From assembly GCF_024679245.1 (NCBI RefSeq), contig NC_090187.1, positions 25,024,495 to 25,088,494 of the forward strand: 64,000 bases of DNA. Direction: 5' to 3'. A program made the translations under genes and the position numbers. Numbering within the stretch: the stretch's first letter is position 1; each line of letters starts with the position of its first letter. The notes under the pieces are model-generated. The model was given only the letters and a program-made list of their open reading frames with translations. It was not told the origin of the DNA and made no database searches. Below, one piece after another: positions 53,288 to 64,000 of this stretch. Source of the stretch: Pseudorasbora parva (Eukaryota > Chordata > Actinopteri > Cypriniformes > Gobionidae).

Positions 53288-54621
53288 TGTGAGTTTAATG
53301 TCTCGGGGAATAATTAACTCAAAAGGGATTTAATATTCAATATTCATGAATTTATGAATATAATTTGCCAGTCGTTCATTATGTATTAAAATTTTCTGAT
53401 AGGGAAAATTGTTTAATTAAATACAAGTAACCCTTTACGGAATTGCTTGAAATTATCCTACTAAGTTTGTCCTGCAAATTAGTTATAGACTTTCAAATCA
53501 ATTCTCAATAAGGGATTACTGCTTTACGAGCGCATAAGAAACATTAACTTTACTGATCAGGACAAGTTCAATATTTCAAATGGTCATACAGTTTACTTTA
53601 CTAACATAGTAGCATAAGCAGTTAGGTAACGTTAGATCGTAAGTTTCATTGACTTTGTGTATGTGGGAGAACAACAGACTCAACTCATTAAATGTCTTTT
53701 GGAGGTTTAATAAACACAGACTAAAAATAACACTACGATTCACACAGAAAGTACATACTAAATATGCATCAAGGGAGTAGAAATATAGATATTAACGAAA
53801 GAATACATAAAAGAGAATAATGAATAGACTGAAATTAGAGAGAGATAAAAGAGAGAGATAAAAGAGAGATGGGACAAAGAATTAGGGGTAAGAAGCAGCT
53901 TTCCTTCAGTTCATCAAATACAACCTTCACGGAGTTAACTTGTCCCAACGGGAATATAAAACACCCTCTTAACAGCAGTTTGAATTTGGAAGATAATACT
54001 TGCTCTAGTTGTGGCTTCTTGCGTGTGTGCGTGTGTTTCGAATTCAAAGGTCCTGCGTGTCCGGTGGTTCTTTCCGAGGTCGAGAGGGAGCGGCTGGTTG
54101 CTTTTAGGGATGCTCCGTGTTCTCCTTCTGAAGAATGCCCTTGGGGCTAGTAAGTTGATGAAGCGAAGAGAAAAGGATTGTTGAAGATCGGATTGTAGAA
54201 GAGAAGATTTTTGGAAGAGCCGAGGCCTGTTGGCCCCATAGTGTGGTGGGCCTCGGTGTCTGGTCCCACACAGCACATGGCTCTGTGTCTGGAGCCCCTC
54301 CCTGCTTGGGGGGGACGTGGTGGTTCAGCCAGGGAGAGAAGACAGAGCGAAGTAAGAGAGAGAGGGGGGCATCCGAGCACCCCTTTTAAAGTCTGGGAGT
54401 AGTCCGGCCCTCCAGGGTTAGACTTAACCAATGAGATTGTTGGGATTTCCAGGCGGGAAGTTCCTCAGAAGATTTTATGGCTCTTTGTTTCAAAACTTGA
54501 ATCAGTGGGTCTCTGACCATTCATATTCTAATTAATGCAACAAACACACACTGCATTTTCTGAATAAGTGATATACATGGAAGTGTAAGTCGTGAAGTGA
54601 GCATTAATTTGATAGGAGACA
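53288..54621 (-). mobile_element. Candidate solo LTR
   Basis: Read on the - strand, the unit starts TGTCTCCTATC and ends CATTAAACTCACA, that is TGT...ACA. It has a TATA-like TTTAAAAGG near 54385 followed by a CT-rich leader, which is how an LTR promoter is arranged. The flanking 5-bp sequences, TGACT and TGACA, match at four of five bases. No retroviral genes are present. This is inferred from layout only. Confidence 0.35.
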
Positions 54622-54806
54622 TGACATATATGAGGTTACCTGAACTAGTAAGTTGTTAAGACAAAGACAAAAAAGATGCAAAATACCATACAGAAGAAAC
54701 ATTTTACAAAACAGTTATGTGTTTACATATAATGTCCTGGGGTGCATGTTCATTTATAGATGGTTTGTCTATAATTTGAGGCAAAAGCTCTGTGTCTTAA
54801 ACTCTT

Positions 54807-56087
54807 TGGCCCTCATTTATCAAAAGTGCGTACACCAAATATCCAGCGTACACCTTGCGTACACCCAAAACCACAGTGACTTTGAGATTTATCAATATGG
54901 ACGTTGGCGTACGGCACGCTCAAATCCTACGCCAGCTCAGGAGGTGGTGTACGCACGTTTGAGTTAGTGCGAAAATGCGCAGAAAAACAATTCCTAACAC
55001 CACAAAACACACTGACAAGATATGCTATATGACCCACTGTTAAAAACCACAACAACAACATTCAGTGTTTATTTTTGTGCAACATGAACGTCAATGTTTA
55101 ATTTGTGTGACTTTATCAAAGCGTTTGATTTGTAGGCATATGTATTCCTCCAGTCGCGAGCCTGTGCGCTTTACCAGCCCGCCTGGCCCGGCAGCTGCGC
55201 ACGGACTGGGACTAAAATAATTCAGACTGACAAAATAATAAAAATGACCTTCTTCTTTAAAATAATAATAAACGACATTATTCTTCTAAATAACAAGCGT
55301 CATTAAGAATAATAATAATAAGAAGAATAAGAATAAAAATAAGAATAATAATAAGAAGAAGAATCTTACAAATTGTCATGCAATTATTAATGTGAATGAA
55401 TGGTACTCCACATCACATCATCATCACTGTCGTACACCCCAATACATGCCGTGATACGAAATTAAATCCTAATTGTTTCAAAACGTGCTGTAAAATAATG
55501 CATTGTGATGGTAATTTATCATCCAAACAGCTATTTAAACTGCTGGGGTGCGCTTCTCAACCCCCACACTATTAACAGTACTCGTAATTGGGGTCCATAT
55601 TTTGTTTTTGTAGGTGCCTTTATTCCCACTCTTTATACTCTTAAATAAAACAATTTCTTTTTTTCCACTTCCCTGGTGATGGTCTCGATGGCGCGCGTCT
55701 CAATCATCTCAATAGTTCAGTAGTCAGGGCACTGATCAGGGAGTCAGCCCATTGACTTATGTCCTAATCAGTGCCCTGACTAGTGGACTAGTGAGATGAT
55801 TGAGCGCGCCCGATCTCCACGTCGGAGAAGTTTCGCTTCTTTGCCGTCTTCTGTTTGTCCATGGCGTAAAATGAGGGCGTGCGGGAGGCGGAGACTTGAA
55901 TATATAGGGGCGTGTTATTCTAATGACGATCGTTTTCAGCCGCGGGATTTATTAAGGGCAAGTATTGCGTACACCTGAATTGCAGAGGTGCGCACAGTTT
56001 CATAAATCAGGCGGTGAGAGGAGTGTAAGCATAATCTTACGCCAACATATACACCCGTTTCTACGCAAGATTGATAAATGAGGGCCA
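54807..56087. mobile_element. DNA transposon remnant with TGGCCCTCATTTATCAA ends
   Basis: A 1,281-bp unit begins TGGCCCTCATTTATCAA and ends TTGATAAATGAGGGCCA, perfect 17-bp inverted termini. Subterminal GCGTACAC motifs recur in both halves. No transposase frame was recognised. A further TA-free inverted motif (CAGTAGTCAGGGCACTGATCA / TAATCAGTGCCCTGACTAGT) lies at 55720-55790. Confidence 0.8.
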
Positions 56088-58528
56088 TTGTGTCTGAAAC
56101 TTCATGTGGCCAAATTCTTTTGGGCCATAAAACATCTTATCAGATGGTTTCCAGGGTAACGAAGAATCTTTCTCTGTTGTGTTGGGGGAAGGTCTGTTAG
56201 TAAGCACAAAGCTTTCAAAACATATTTGTTAAATGTAACTGGCGATTGTGTGTTTGATTCGCCTGAGTCGCTACAACAAGTTTGTTCAACCTTTTAGTCA
56301 TTTGTGTGCATCATAGCAGAGTTGTATGAAAGCAACTGATGCATGTCCAAAAGGAATTCGTTGGAAGGAATGAGAAACTGCTACTGTTTTATAACGTTAT
56401 CATTTGTTCATGTCACGTCATTCAAAATGAACCATACTTGTGAATGCTGAATAGTCATTCTATATAAAACTAATAGTCCTCATTTCATTGCTTGAGTCAT
56501 TACATGAAAGATTTTACAATATTTGAACATTTTTGCAAGCAAATTTAACACAATTGTTCAATTTTTTTCCCCCTTGAAAATGTCTCCTAAATTAAATAAT
56601 TTCTCTCAGGTGAATCTCAACTTTCACTGATGAGAAGGGGTGTGTGAAGCATTATATATATATATTGCATGTTCATTTCCAATATGTACTGTAATCTTGT
56701 TTACAGTTGTGCACAACTCTACCAAAACTCTTCAGTGTTTGGTCCTAAACAAGCTAACTACAAATTCATGGCGTCATCTACAATCCCTGTAGTGCAGTTA
56801 GGTTAGGCTTACTAGCTATATGAAATACAGTATATCCATGAGTAAATTTACAATACTAACTTTCATAACTGTTAAACATTGCATTACTGTACATAGTAGT
56901 AGTATTCATTTTGAAGAGCCAAAACAACACACATTTGACACACAAACCCATTTGAAATATTTATTTGTTTGATATCTGATTTTAAAGCCCAACTCTGACA
57001 ACAGATAACGGGTACAGTATTGCATTATACCAAAATTAAAAAAAAGAAAAAAAAGAAACCACCAGCATCAATTTACATAAAAAAGGCATTTGACTAAATG
57101 ACGACAGTGTTTCAGTTTCATACCATGGACAGACGCTCAAGGCAGAACATACCACAAAATATTGTACCAGTTCATAACATACAATATGAGTTTGTGTTTT
57201 TGGGTACATGAATACATAGAAGAGCTGAAGAGAAAAGAACCCAACAACATAAACATACATTTCACATTGTAGGTTCTAATGCATCTATTATTCAGCTGTA
57301 AAATCGTCATGGTGGTGTGGAGGAAGAAGGGGATATGAAATAACGATTTCCAAAAAATTGTGTGTTCCACATGTGGCATTACATTGGCATGATTCTTACA
57401 TCAGTTTTGATAAAAACTCCATAATTTCTTTCTCGTTCTCATGCCCTGCTAATGCATTGACAATCTATAGCTATTCTTAACAGCAGCAGAACTCACTAAC
57501 CTGTGTAACTGTATCGGACAGGTCAAATAAACATGTTGGTTCAATTACAGGAAAAAAAAAATGCTTGGACTAGAATACACTCAGAAAGAGTAGTTAATAT
57601 GTACGTGGAAGATGATAAAAGGGGATCTTGCCTTGCATTTATTTCTAATAAAGAAAAGTGGCAGCATTTAAGTGCTGAACTGAAGTTGAACATAAAATGA
57701 ATGAAGGAACACTCAAATGAGAACGTCAAATGAAACCCTGTCATCCAAAATGGGAGAGAGACAAAATATTAGAAATATTTTGGCCAAAACATAAAAAAAA
57801 AACAATGAAATAAAATATGAAAGTAATTCATAAAACTATGAATTGCATTCAAGCACAGAGCCTGGTATGGATCGATCACCATTTCTCGCTCAATTTCCTA
57901 AACAACAAATACACTTGCATCTGCAATATTAATAACACAACAGCTTGTAAGTTTAAAATTGCACAAGGACCAAACAATGACCGAGGGCTCTCATTATCGC
58001 CATCGTACCGTCGCTAACATCCCAATGCATTTGGTATCAAAATCAAGTTTTCAAAAGTGCAAAAATCAAACTGAAAACACACGAGCCTCTTTCACATTCA
58101 CACGCACTCACTCTCACAAACAGTTTGTGCGCCTGTGTGCACATTTCGTCAAAGCTACATGACTAAAAAAGAAAATAATCCCAAGAAATTATCCAAACTA
58201 TTATTGCTATCTCTCTAGATTGAAATGGACACTGCAGCGTTCTAGTGTTGCGCTAGTAATTAGTCATAAAAAATATAATATTAAGTGTACATAGCGTAAA
58301 GAATACACATCGACAATTATTACTAAGACCTGACAGTGATATAGGAAGATTGATTAAGGATATGTGCACGCACGTTAAACACACTGATGTGTCATTCTCT
58401 ATTTCAAGGCACACGCGCCCTCGGTTCTTTTGCACACAGACTCGCTCTGACACACGACGTTCACCTGAGAGTTCGTTCAAATACCAACCACAAGCACAAT
58501 CAGAGTCAAACAGTCTTACACAAACAGG

Positions 58529-58770
58529 TTAAAAGGGATAGTTCACTCAAAAATGTAATTCTGTCATTTCTTACCGTCATGATGCCATACCAAACCTGTA
58601 TGACATTCCTTCCATGCATGAAACGCCGGTTCATTTGACTTCTGCGATATCGTTCTATAAAGAAAGATCAGCGTGAACATTCTTTAAAATATCTCGTAGT
58701 CTCCAGATGAAAGGCATACATGACGGCATGCAAAAAAGAATTTTTACTTTTAGGGGAACTATTCCTTTAA
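58529..58770. mobile_element. Short MITE with TTAAAAGGGATAGTTCACTC ends
   Basis: A 242-bp unit has complementary ends (GGGATAGTTCAC / GGGGAACTATTCCTTTAA). It is an intact small member of the family seen at 7120 and 38829. Confidence 0.8.
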
Positions 58771-59389
58771 GGTAAAAACAGCCCACAACAACACTACTGA
58801 GACCTGCTCCCAATTATTTTTGCTCATGTGTGTTTGTGTGGATGGTGGGCAGGATTGGAAACATGAATGCTGTGGAAACGGAAGTGCAAACAAATCAGTA
58901 CTGAAATCAAATCAGTACCAGGCCCAAGGGCTACAGCGAACAGACTGATTAAGACAGAACACACACACACACACCTTTGTGAAGACATTCATTGACACAA
59001 TACAATCTCTAGAATCAACCCATCACAACTAAGTGCCTATCCTGAACCCTAATTATAACTTCCCTAAAACCAAGTTGACCCTCAATCAGTTCTTTAAGGG
59101 TTTTCAGAAAGGTTCTCACTTTACTCCCTTTGTCTTCGTTCCGATGGTCTAAACCTCAAAGGGTCCTCACAAAGAATTCTTGAATATGTGGTTTAAGGGG
59201 ACTCCTCCTGTACAAACTGTATTTTCTGTCCCCTTACTGTAAACCTTCCCATTGAATAAAAAAAAATTTAGTGGTATGTTTTAAGCATTTGGTTTACAAG
59301 GACACAGGAAGTGTCCTCATAAATCATGTTTTACGTTGTAATACCCATGTCATTATACAGAATTGTGTCCTCGTAAACCACATATACCT

Positions 59390-59393
<4 letters not shown>

Positions 59394-59422
<29 letters not shown>
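59394..59422. repeat. (CA)n microsatellite
   Basis: About 14 CA units. Confidence 0.95.
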
Positions 59423-59425
<3 letters not shown>

Positions 59426-59931
59426 TCATGCCTTGTTCTAAATAGAAAATACTGGTTTAGAAACATAAAAATCACACCTGTCAACGAACCAAGCTTTTTT
59501 TATGCATACATGAGAATCCATCAGTGGATGTGCATCTTATTCTAGTTCCACAACGTTCAACAACACGCACACACAGACTGTAGTGGGGCCGCTCTCACAG
59601 GGTTCAAAGGTCAGTGCTCCAACAGAGAAGATGTCTTCATTAGAAAAGACAGAGATCATCTAGAGTACCGCTCATGCTCGAACTAAAAAGACTCACGTAA
59701 CTACACTGCAGATCGATGGGAACAGCAAATGCCAAAACAGGGAAACCACAGCATGTAACATTTCATAAGTAGAGCAACGGTTTTCATGGTAATGGAGGCG
59801 AGTCAAACGCTGTTACTTTGGGCTGTTACTACTGGAGTCGCCCCTGCAGAATGAGACATATTTATAGACTTTAAATACACGTCCAGTAGTTTCCTATGGA
59901 AGAACACTCAAATGTATCTATTTACTTCTGC

Positions 59932-62900
59932 TCCTTGGGTGACTTAGTACCGGTGATGGGTATCGCCATGGTTCCTGTTGCTATGACATCTGTTGCCATG
60001 CCACCTGTTGCTTTGGCATTAGTGTCACTGGAAGACAGAGGAAGAAACAGATAAGCATTGTGCACAATTTGTTATGAGGTCTTCTGACCCGTCTTGAGTC
60101 GATGTCAAAGTAGCTGTTAATTTTTAACAACTGTCTGCAAACATTTTAGTAATGTGTAGATGGAATGGAATGCAAGAATGTGCATTTGATTGTTATACCT
60201 GTTGAAGACTTTCTCATTGATTGTAATGCTCTCCCTGGCATTGTCCGTGGCAACGCTATCTGTGATGTTGGTTTTGTCTTCTTCTTCCTCACTGTCTGAG
60301 CCACTAGAGCTGCTGTCGGACGCCACCAGCGGAGCCTTCCTCGCCCCACACACACTCCAAACACACGCTGATGAGCCTTTAACTGCAACACAAAGGCTGA
60401 TTAACTCTAGAGCTTAAAAAGCTTTAATAATATTATTAACTTTTCATGCAAAATACGTAATATGTAATATGCTACTTCCGAAGGCGTGTGGCATTGGTTG
60501 GTTATCATCAAACAAGAAAGATTGAAGAGGAGCTAAATCTCATATCTCTGGGGAATCACTTGGAAAAAGAAAAAAAACTGAACAGAGGAGAGTCTGCTTT
60601 CAAAAAGAGAGCACGATGGAGCTTGTAATAAAACCAGAATCAACATTGGCTTTTCAGAGAAGGCAAGAACTGAAGGGTTTTAAATGTTGTAAAATCAATG
60701 GCGTTTTTATTACTCAACAGGTGAGTAATGCGTTTTATTGAACAGATACATTTCCATAGTAGCTTAATAGTAGAGTTAAAAGTAAAGCATTATATATTCT
60801 AAGGGGTCATTTCATTATGGTTGTTTTAGCGCTGTGCTGGAATTTATTTTTAAAGAAGTACCATGTCTAAATATGAATAGTAGGGGTGTAACGGTACATG
60901 TATTCCTACTGAACCGTTTTGGTACAGGGCTTTCAGTTCGGTGCACGTTTGTACCTTTAACAGTTTACAGTCAGCTTGTTTTAAGTGCAGAAAACACTTC
61001 AATCCGAGTTCCCACGTGAACATATTAAGTATTTCTGTCCATTTTATCAAGAAATTCAAACAATAAACTGTAACAGATTCAACCCGGCGCTCTGGTGGAG
61101 TTTAAATAGTCTGTAATCGGTGCTCTTGGGAAAGGGAAAAGACGAATGGCAAAAAAGGCAGGTCCAAGGCACTCAGTTAAGTAAAGGATGAGGAAATAAT
61201 TAAAAAGCCTTTATTTGGTATGGCTTAAATCATTTTAAAATACAAGAGCCAACATGTTTCGACCCAAATTGGTCTTCATCAGGGCAAATTCAAACAATAA
61301 ATGCCATTTTTACGCTCTTTAATGTGACGTGACTGATCACTGTTTAGGTGCGTCAGTTCAAGTGGCGGTGTAGGTTGTTATCTTTTCCTAAAGAATAAAT
61401 ATGAATTAATATCTCTCAAGGTATGTTGAGGATACATTATAGCTTACCGAAATGTATCATGTTGTGTAATCGCTCAATCTGTGTTTCAACCGTGGAAAAA
61501 TAAATAAAACAGCTTGTAAATCATGTCACGTAGCATCACATTTACCTCAGAAGTCATTTAGTGTCCACAGCTGTCAGTTCACTAGAGAAATGAACTCTTT
61601 CACTAAATATATGCACTATATTACCTATATATTCATTAGATTCTACTAAACCTGTTAGTGATGTCTTGTTTATTTCATAAATATGCAATATGTTTAGATA
61701 AATCAGTCAATGAAAATTACATTGTGTATAATTAATTATATTTGAACAACGAATTGAAAAAAATATTTTGAATATAATGCAAATAAATGCAAAAACTGCC
61801 TTATGTGAAGCTTACGAGTGTTGTGTGAGTGTTATTATATCTAATAATAAATAGCAACTGAATTTAGGCTAATAGTTTGGGCTCTGTTCTTTAATATTAT
61901 AGCAATTTGTAAGTAGGGGTTCCCTATATAGTTTACAGATTTATCTTTAAGAAACTTTGTTATAATTGAATTAATTTAGGACATACAATTTTTTTTTCAG
62001 TAAACCACTGTTTAATATAAATGAATAAAAAGCAATTTTGTAAAACTGCTGTACCAAACAGTGACTTCAAAACCAAGGTACGTACCAAACGTCAGTTTTG
62101 TGTACCGTTAAACCCCTTATTAGGTATAGCTACAGTAACATCTTCAGCTAGTCAGCTGGAGATCCTCTTCATGTAATCTGGTTATATCTCTTAAGCCTAG
62201 TAGTGAATGTTTTACTAATAATAATAATGATGACTTTTATAATACCAAACTTTTATAAGCATCTTGTAGTCCTGACTAAAACAAATAACATTCATTATAA
62301 GACTTAAAGCACTTCGTTGAAATTAATTACTTTATTACTATTAAATAATTAAATATACTTATTATACACTCACCTAAAGGATTATTAGGAACCCCTGTTC
62401 AATTTCTCATTAATGCAATTATCTAATCAACCAATCACATGGCAGTTGCTTCAATGCATTTAGGGGTGTGGTCCTGAACAAGACAATCTCCTGAACTCCA
62501 AACTAAATGTCAGAATGGGAAAGAAAGGTGATTTAAGTAATTTTGAGCGTGGCATGGTTGTTGGTGCCTGACGGGCCGGTCTGAGTATTTCACAATCTGC
62601 TCAGTTACTGGGATTTTCACGCACAGCCATTTCTGAGCAACTTTGACTGAAATAACCATTGGTTACAACCGAGGTATGCAGCAAAGCATTTATACTTATA
62701 ATATAGTGTATACTTATAATTATTAAAGTTAAATACAAACAATTCAATAAATGCATTATCTCCTTTAAATGATTCGTTTTAAATGAAAAATATTAGAGAA
62801 TATTTTTTACACAAAAATGCAAGATGCTTATAAAAGTTGCAGTCAAGGGTTAAAAAAGGTGAGAACATTGCGTGGATAGAGAAAAGATTCTCTGAAGTTT

Positions 62901-63928
62901 TAAAAAATATATATATTTACTTTTCATGCTCATTTCTAGACACTATTAAGTATCTTTGCATCTGCCTGAAAACTAATTCTAACAGGCAAGAGGTAAAACC
63001 TATGAAGGATTCAATAGATATGGGAGCTGAATACATAAACAAAACAAAAATAAGACGACAAAAACCAGATAAAACGCATGTTGGAAATCATCTTAGCTTC
63101 AATAACACTCAAAACTGAAAACTGAAGATCCCACTGGTTACAAATACATCAATATGGGATACTTTGTACACCACCTTGTAAGTTAAACCCTGTTTCTTTA
63201 TTACCTTGTAATGTCACTTCACAAAAAAAATAAAAATAATGAAGAATCCCCCTCCCCTAAAACACCTCTCGCAGGTGACCTATTTTGATCTCAAAAAAGT
63301 ATAAGGAGGAACGGTGCAAAACATTTACATGAATATACTTTTAAATAAATAAGCGAGTAAGCTACTTACTTTCTTCATTTTGGCTCTGTTTGTTTGGATT
63401 ATCCGAGTCCACAGGTGAACTGCATCTGGGTCCTGCATCTGAACTGCAGAACACAAGAATGTTTAACACAGTGTCTACATGACCTGAATACACGATATCC
63501 ACTAAAACAGTCTCTCCCTCACCAGCAGAAAGGCTGGAAGTCAGAGAAAGTCGCCCATCCCTTCTCCTCAGTCTCGCTGAGCTGGGCGGTAGAACTTCCC
63601 CACACGTTGGAGCCTGTATCCATGGCGATACTCGCAAAATCCCGACAGCTGAAGTCATCTTCAAAACTCGCAGTCCATCCAGGACCTAATGGGTGATAAT
63701 CCATTTTTCATTCAGTTATTATATGAGATCAGGTGAGATGTCTAAGTCTAGATAATGTGACCTGTGAGCGTACTCTGTGCATCGCTGGACTGCTTGTCCA
63801 TGTCCTGGTTCTTGGTCTTGTCTGGATTTTGTTTGGTCTCTGGAAACCACTCCATGTCCGGTGACCCCAGACGCATTCGAGAACCACCGTCCACCTCACT
63901 CTTCTGAGCATTTGTCACCAGTCCAAAC
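59932..63928 (-). CDS. ppp6r2: Protein phosphatase 6 regulatory subunit 2, last five exons
   Basis: Exons 63774-63928, 63523-63685, 63370-63443, 60199-60382 and 59932-60027 (stop TAA 59932-59934) join in consistent phase. They encode about 224 residues of the C-terminal tail. Family landmarks are DDFSCRDFASIAMDTGSNVW, QLSETEEKGWATFSDFQPFC, GPRCSSPVDSD and CGARKAPLVASDSSSSGSDS, followed by an acidic run. Proteins of this SAPS family target the PP6 catalytic subunit. The SAPS domain itself is N-terminal and lies beyond the right edge. The tail is low-complexity and likely phosphorylated. The choice of R2 over R3 rests on linkage to adm2, miox and lmf2. The donor of the first listed exon (63774) was chosen because only it restores phase. 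Confidence 0.9.
60383..63369. other. ppp6r2: Large ppp6r2 intron with Tc1-type fragments
   Basis: No exon was recognised in this 3-kb intron. It holds a Tc1-type fragment at 62369-62690 (CACTCACCTAAAGGATTATT end, then a broken MGKKGDLSNFERGMVV-like start). Another dispersed repeat lies around 61080-61290 (TTTGGTATGGCTTAAATC ... ACATGTTTCGACCC). Confidence 0.5.
62369..62690 (+). mobile_element. Tc1-type element 5' fragment
   Basis: The end CACTCACCTAAAGGATTATT is followed at 62515 by an open start MGKKGDLSNFERGMVVGA-like frame (GTGGTGCC then an in-frame stop). The element is truncated near 62690. Confidence 0.7.
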
Positions 63929-64000
63929 CTATTCAAAAATAAACCACACACAGCAGTCAACACACTGTGGGCTTTGAGTGTGAGTGTAAGGGTGCGTTCA

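Larger units (their letters stand above)
56088..59931. other. ppp6r2: Downstream region of ppp6r2, probably long 3' UTR
   Basis: The stretch from about 56960 to 59931 follows the ppp6r2 stop on the - strand. Its left edge has an AATAAA on the - strand at 56960-56965. Apart from the MITE at 58529-58770 and a (CA)n run it looks single-copy and has no coding exon, which would fit a 3' UTR of about 3 kb. Transcript data would be needed to fix the end. Confidence 0.35.

Noticed and set aside
60146..60391. Alternative frame overlapping the ppp6r2 exon at 60199-60382
   Set aside because: The frame with CGARKAPLVASDSSSSGSD matches the family and keeps splice phase. The other is a shadow.

Overview
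This is a vertebrate nuclear genomic window, almost certainly from a cyprinid-type teleost. The coding exons are interrupted by GT-AG introns, and the protein fragments match known vertebrate families. The intergenic DNA is dense with fish-type Tc1 elements, MITEs, LINEs and very long dinucleotide arrays. Species cannot be fixed from the sequence alone.

Five protein-coding genes can be supported. From left to right: the 3' three quarters of lmf2 (+, 2243-8840); a complete ten-exon miox (-, 10104-14209); the mature-peptide exon of adm2 (-, 21782-22166), with a possible signal-peptide exon at 30083-30151; a complete five-exon, divergent MOB-family gene (-, 44362-49055); and the last five exons of ppp6r2 (-, 59932-63928). 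The order and relative orientation lmf2 / miox / adm2 / ppp6r2 match, in mirror image, the human 22q13.33 block PPP6R2-SBF1-ADM2-MIOX-LMF2 (from memory). In place of sbf1 the window has the MOB-like gene. lmf2 and miox converge tail to tail, with poly(A) signals only about 160 bp apart.

The genes do not form a pathway. Lmf2 is an ER membrane protein of the lipase maturation factor family. Miox opens the myo-inositol ring. Adm2 is a secreted calcitonin-family peptide hormone. MOB proteins are adaptors for NDR/LATS-type kinases. Ppp6r2 is a regulatory subunit of protein phosphatase 6.

The rest of the window is a record of transposition. It holds a decayed Tc1 element with long inverted repeats (541-2018), two copies of a TTAA-flanked MITE, and a 1.94-kb transposon nested in a MITE whose empty site survives in two other copies. 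A non-autonomous family makes 9-bp target duplications, and one copy splits a LINE reverse transcriptase. Two head-to-tail LINE copies each run into a (GA)n array. Several large palindromes and fold-backs are present, along with a 30-bp minisatellite. No tRNA, rRNA, CRISPR array or prokaryotic system was seen.
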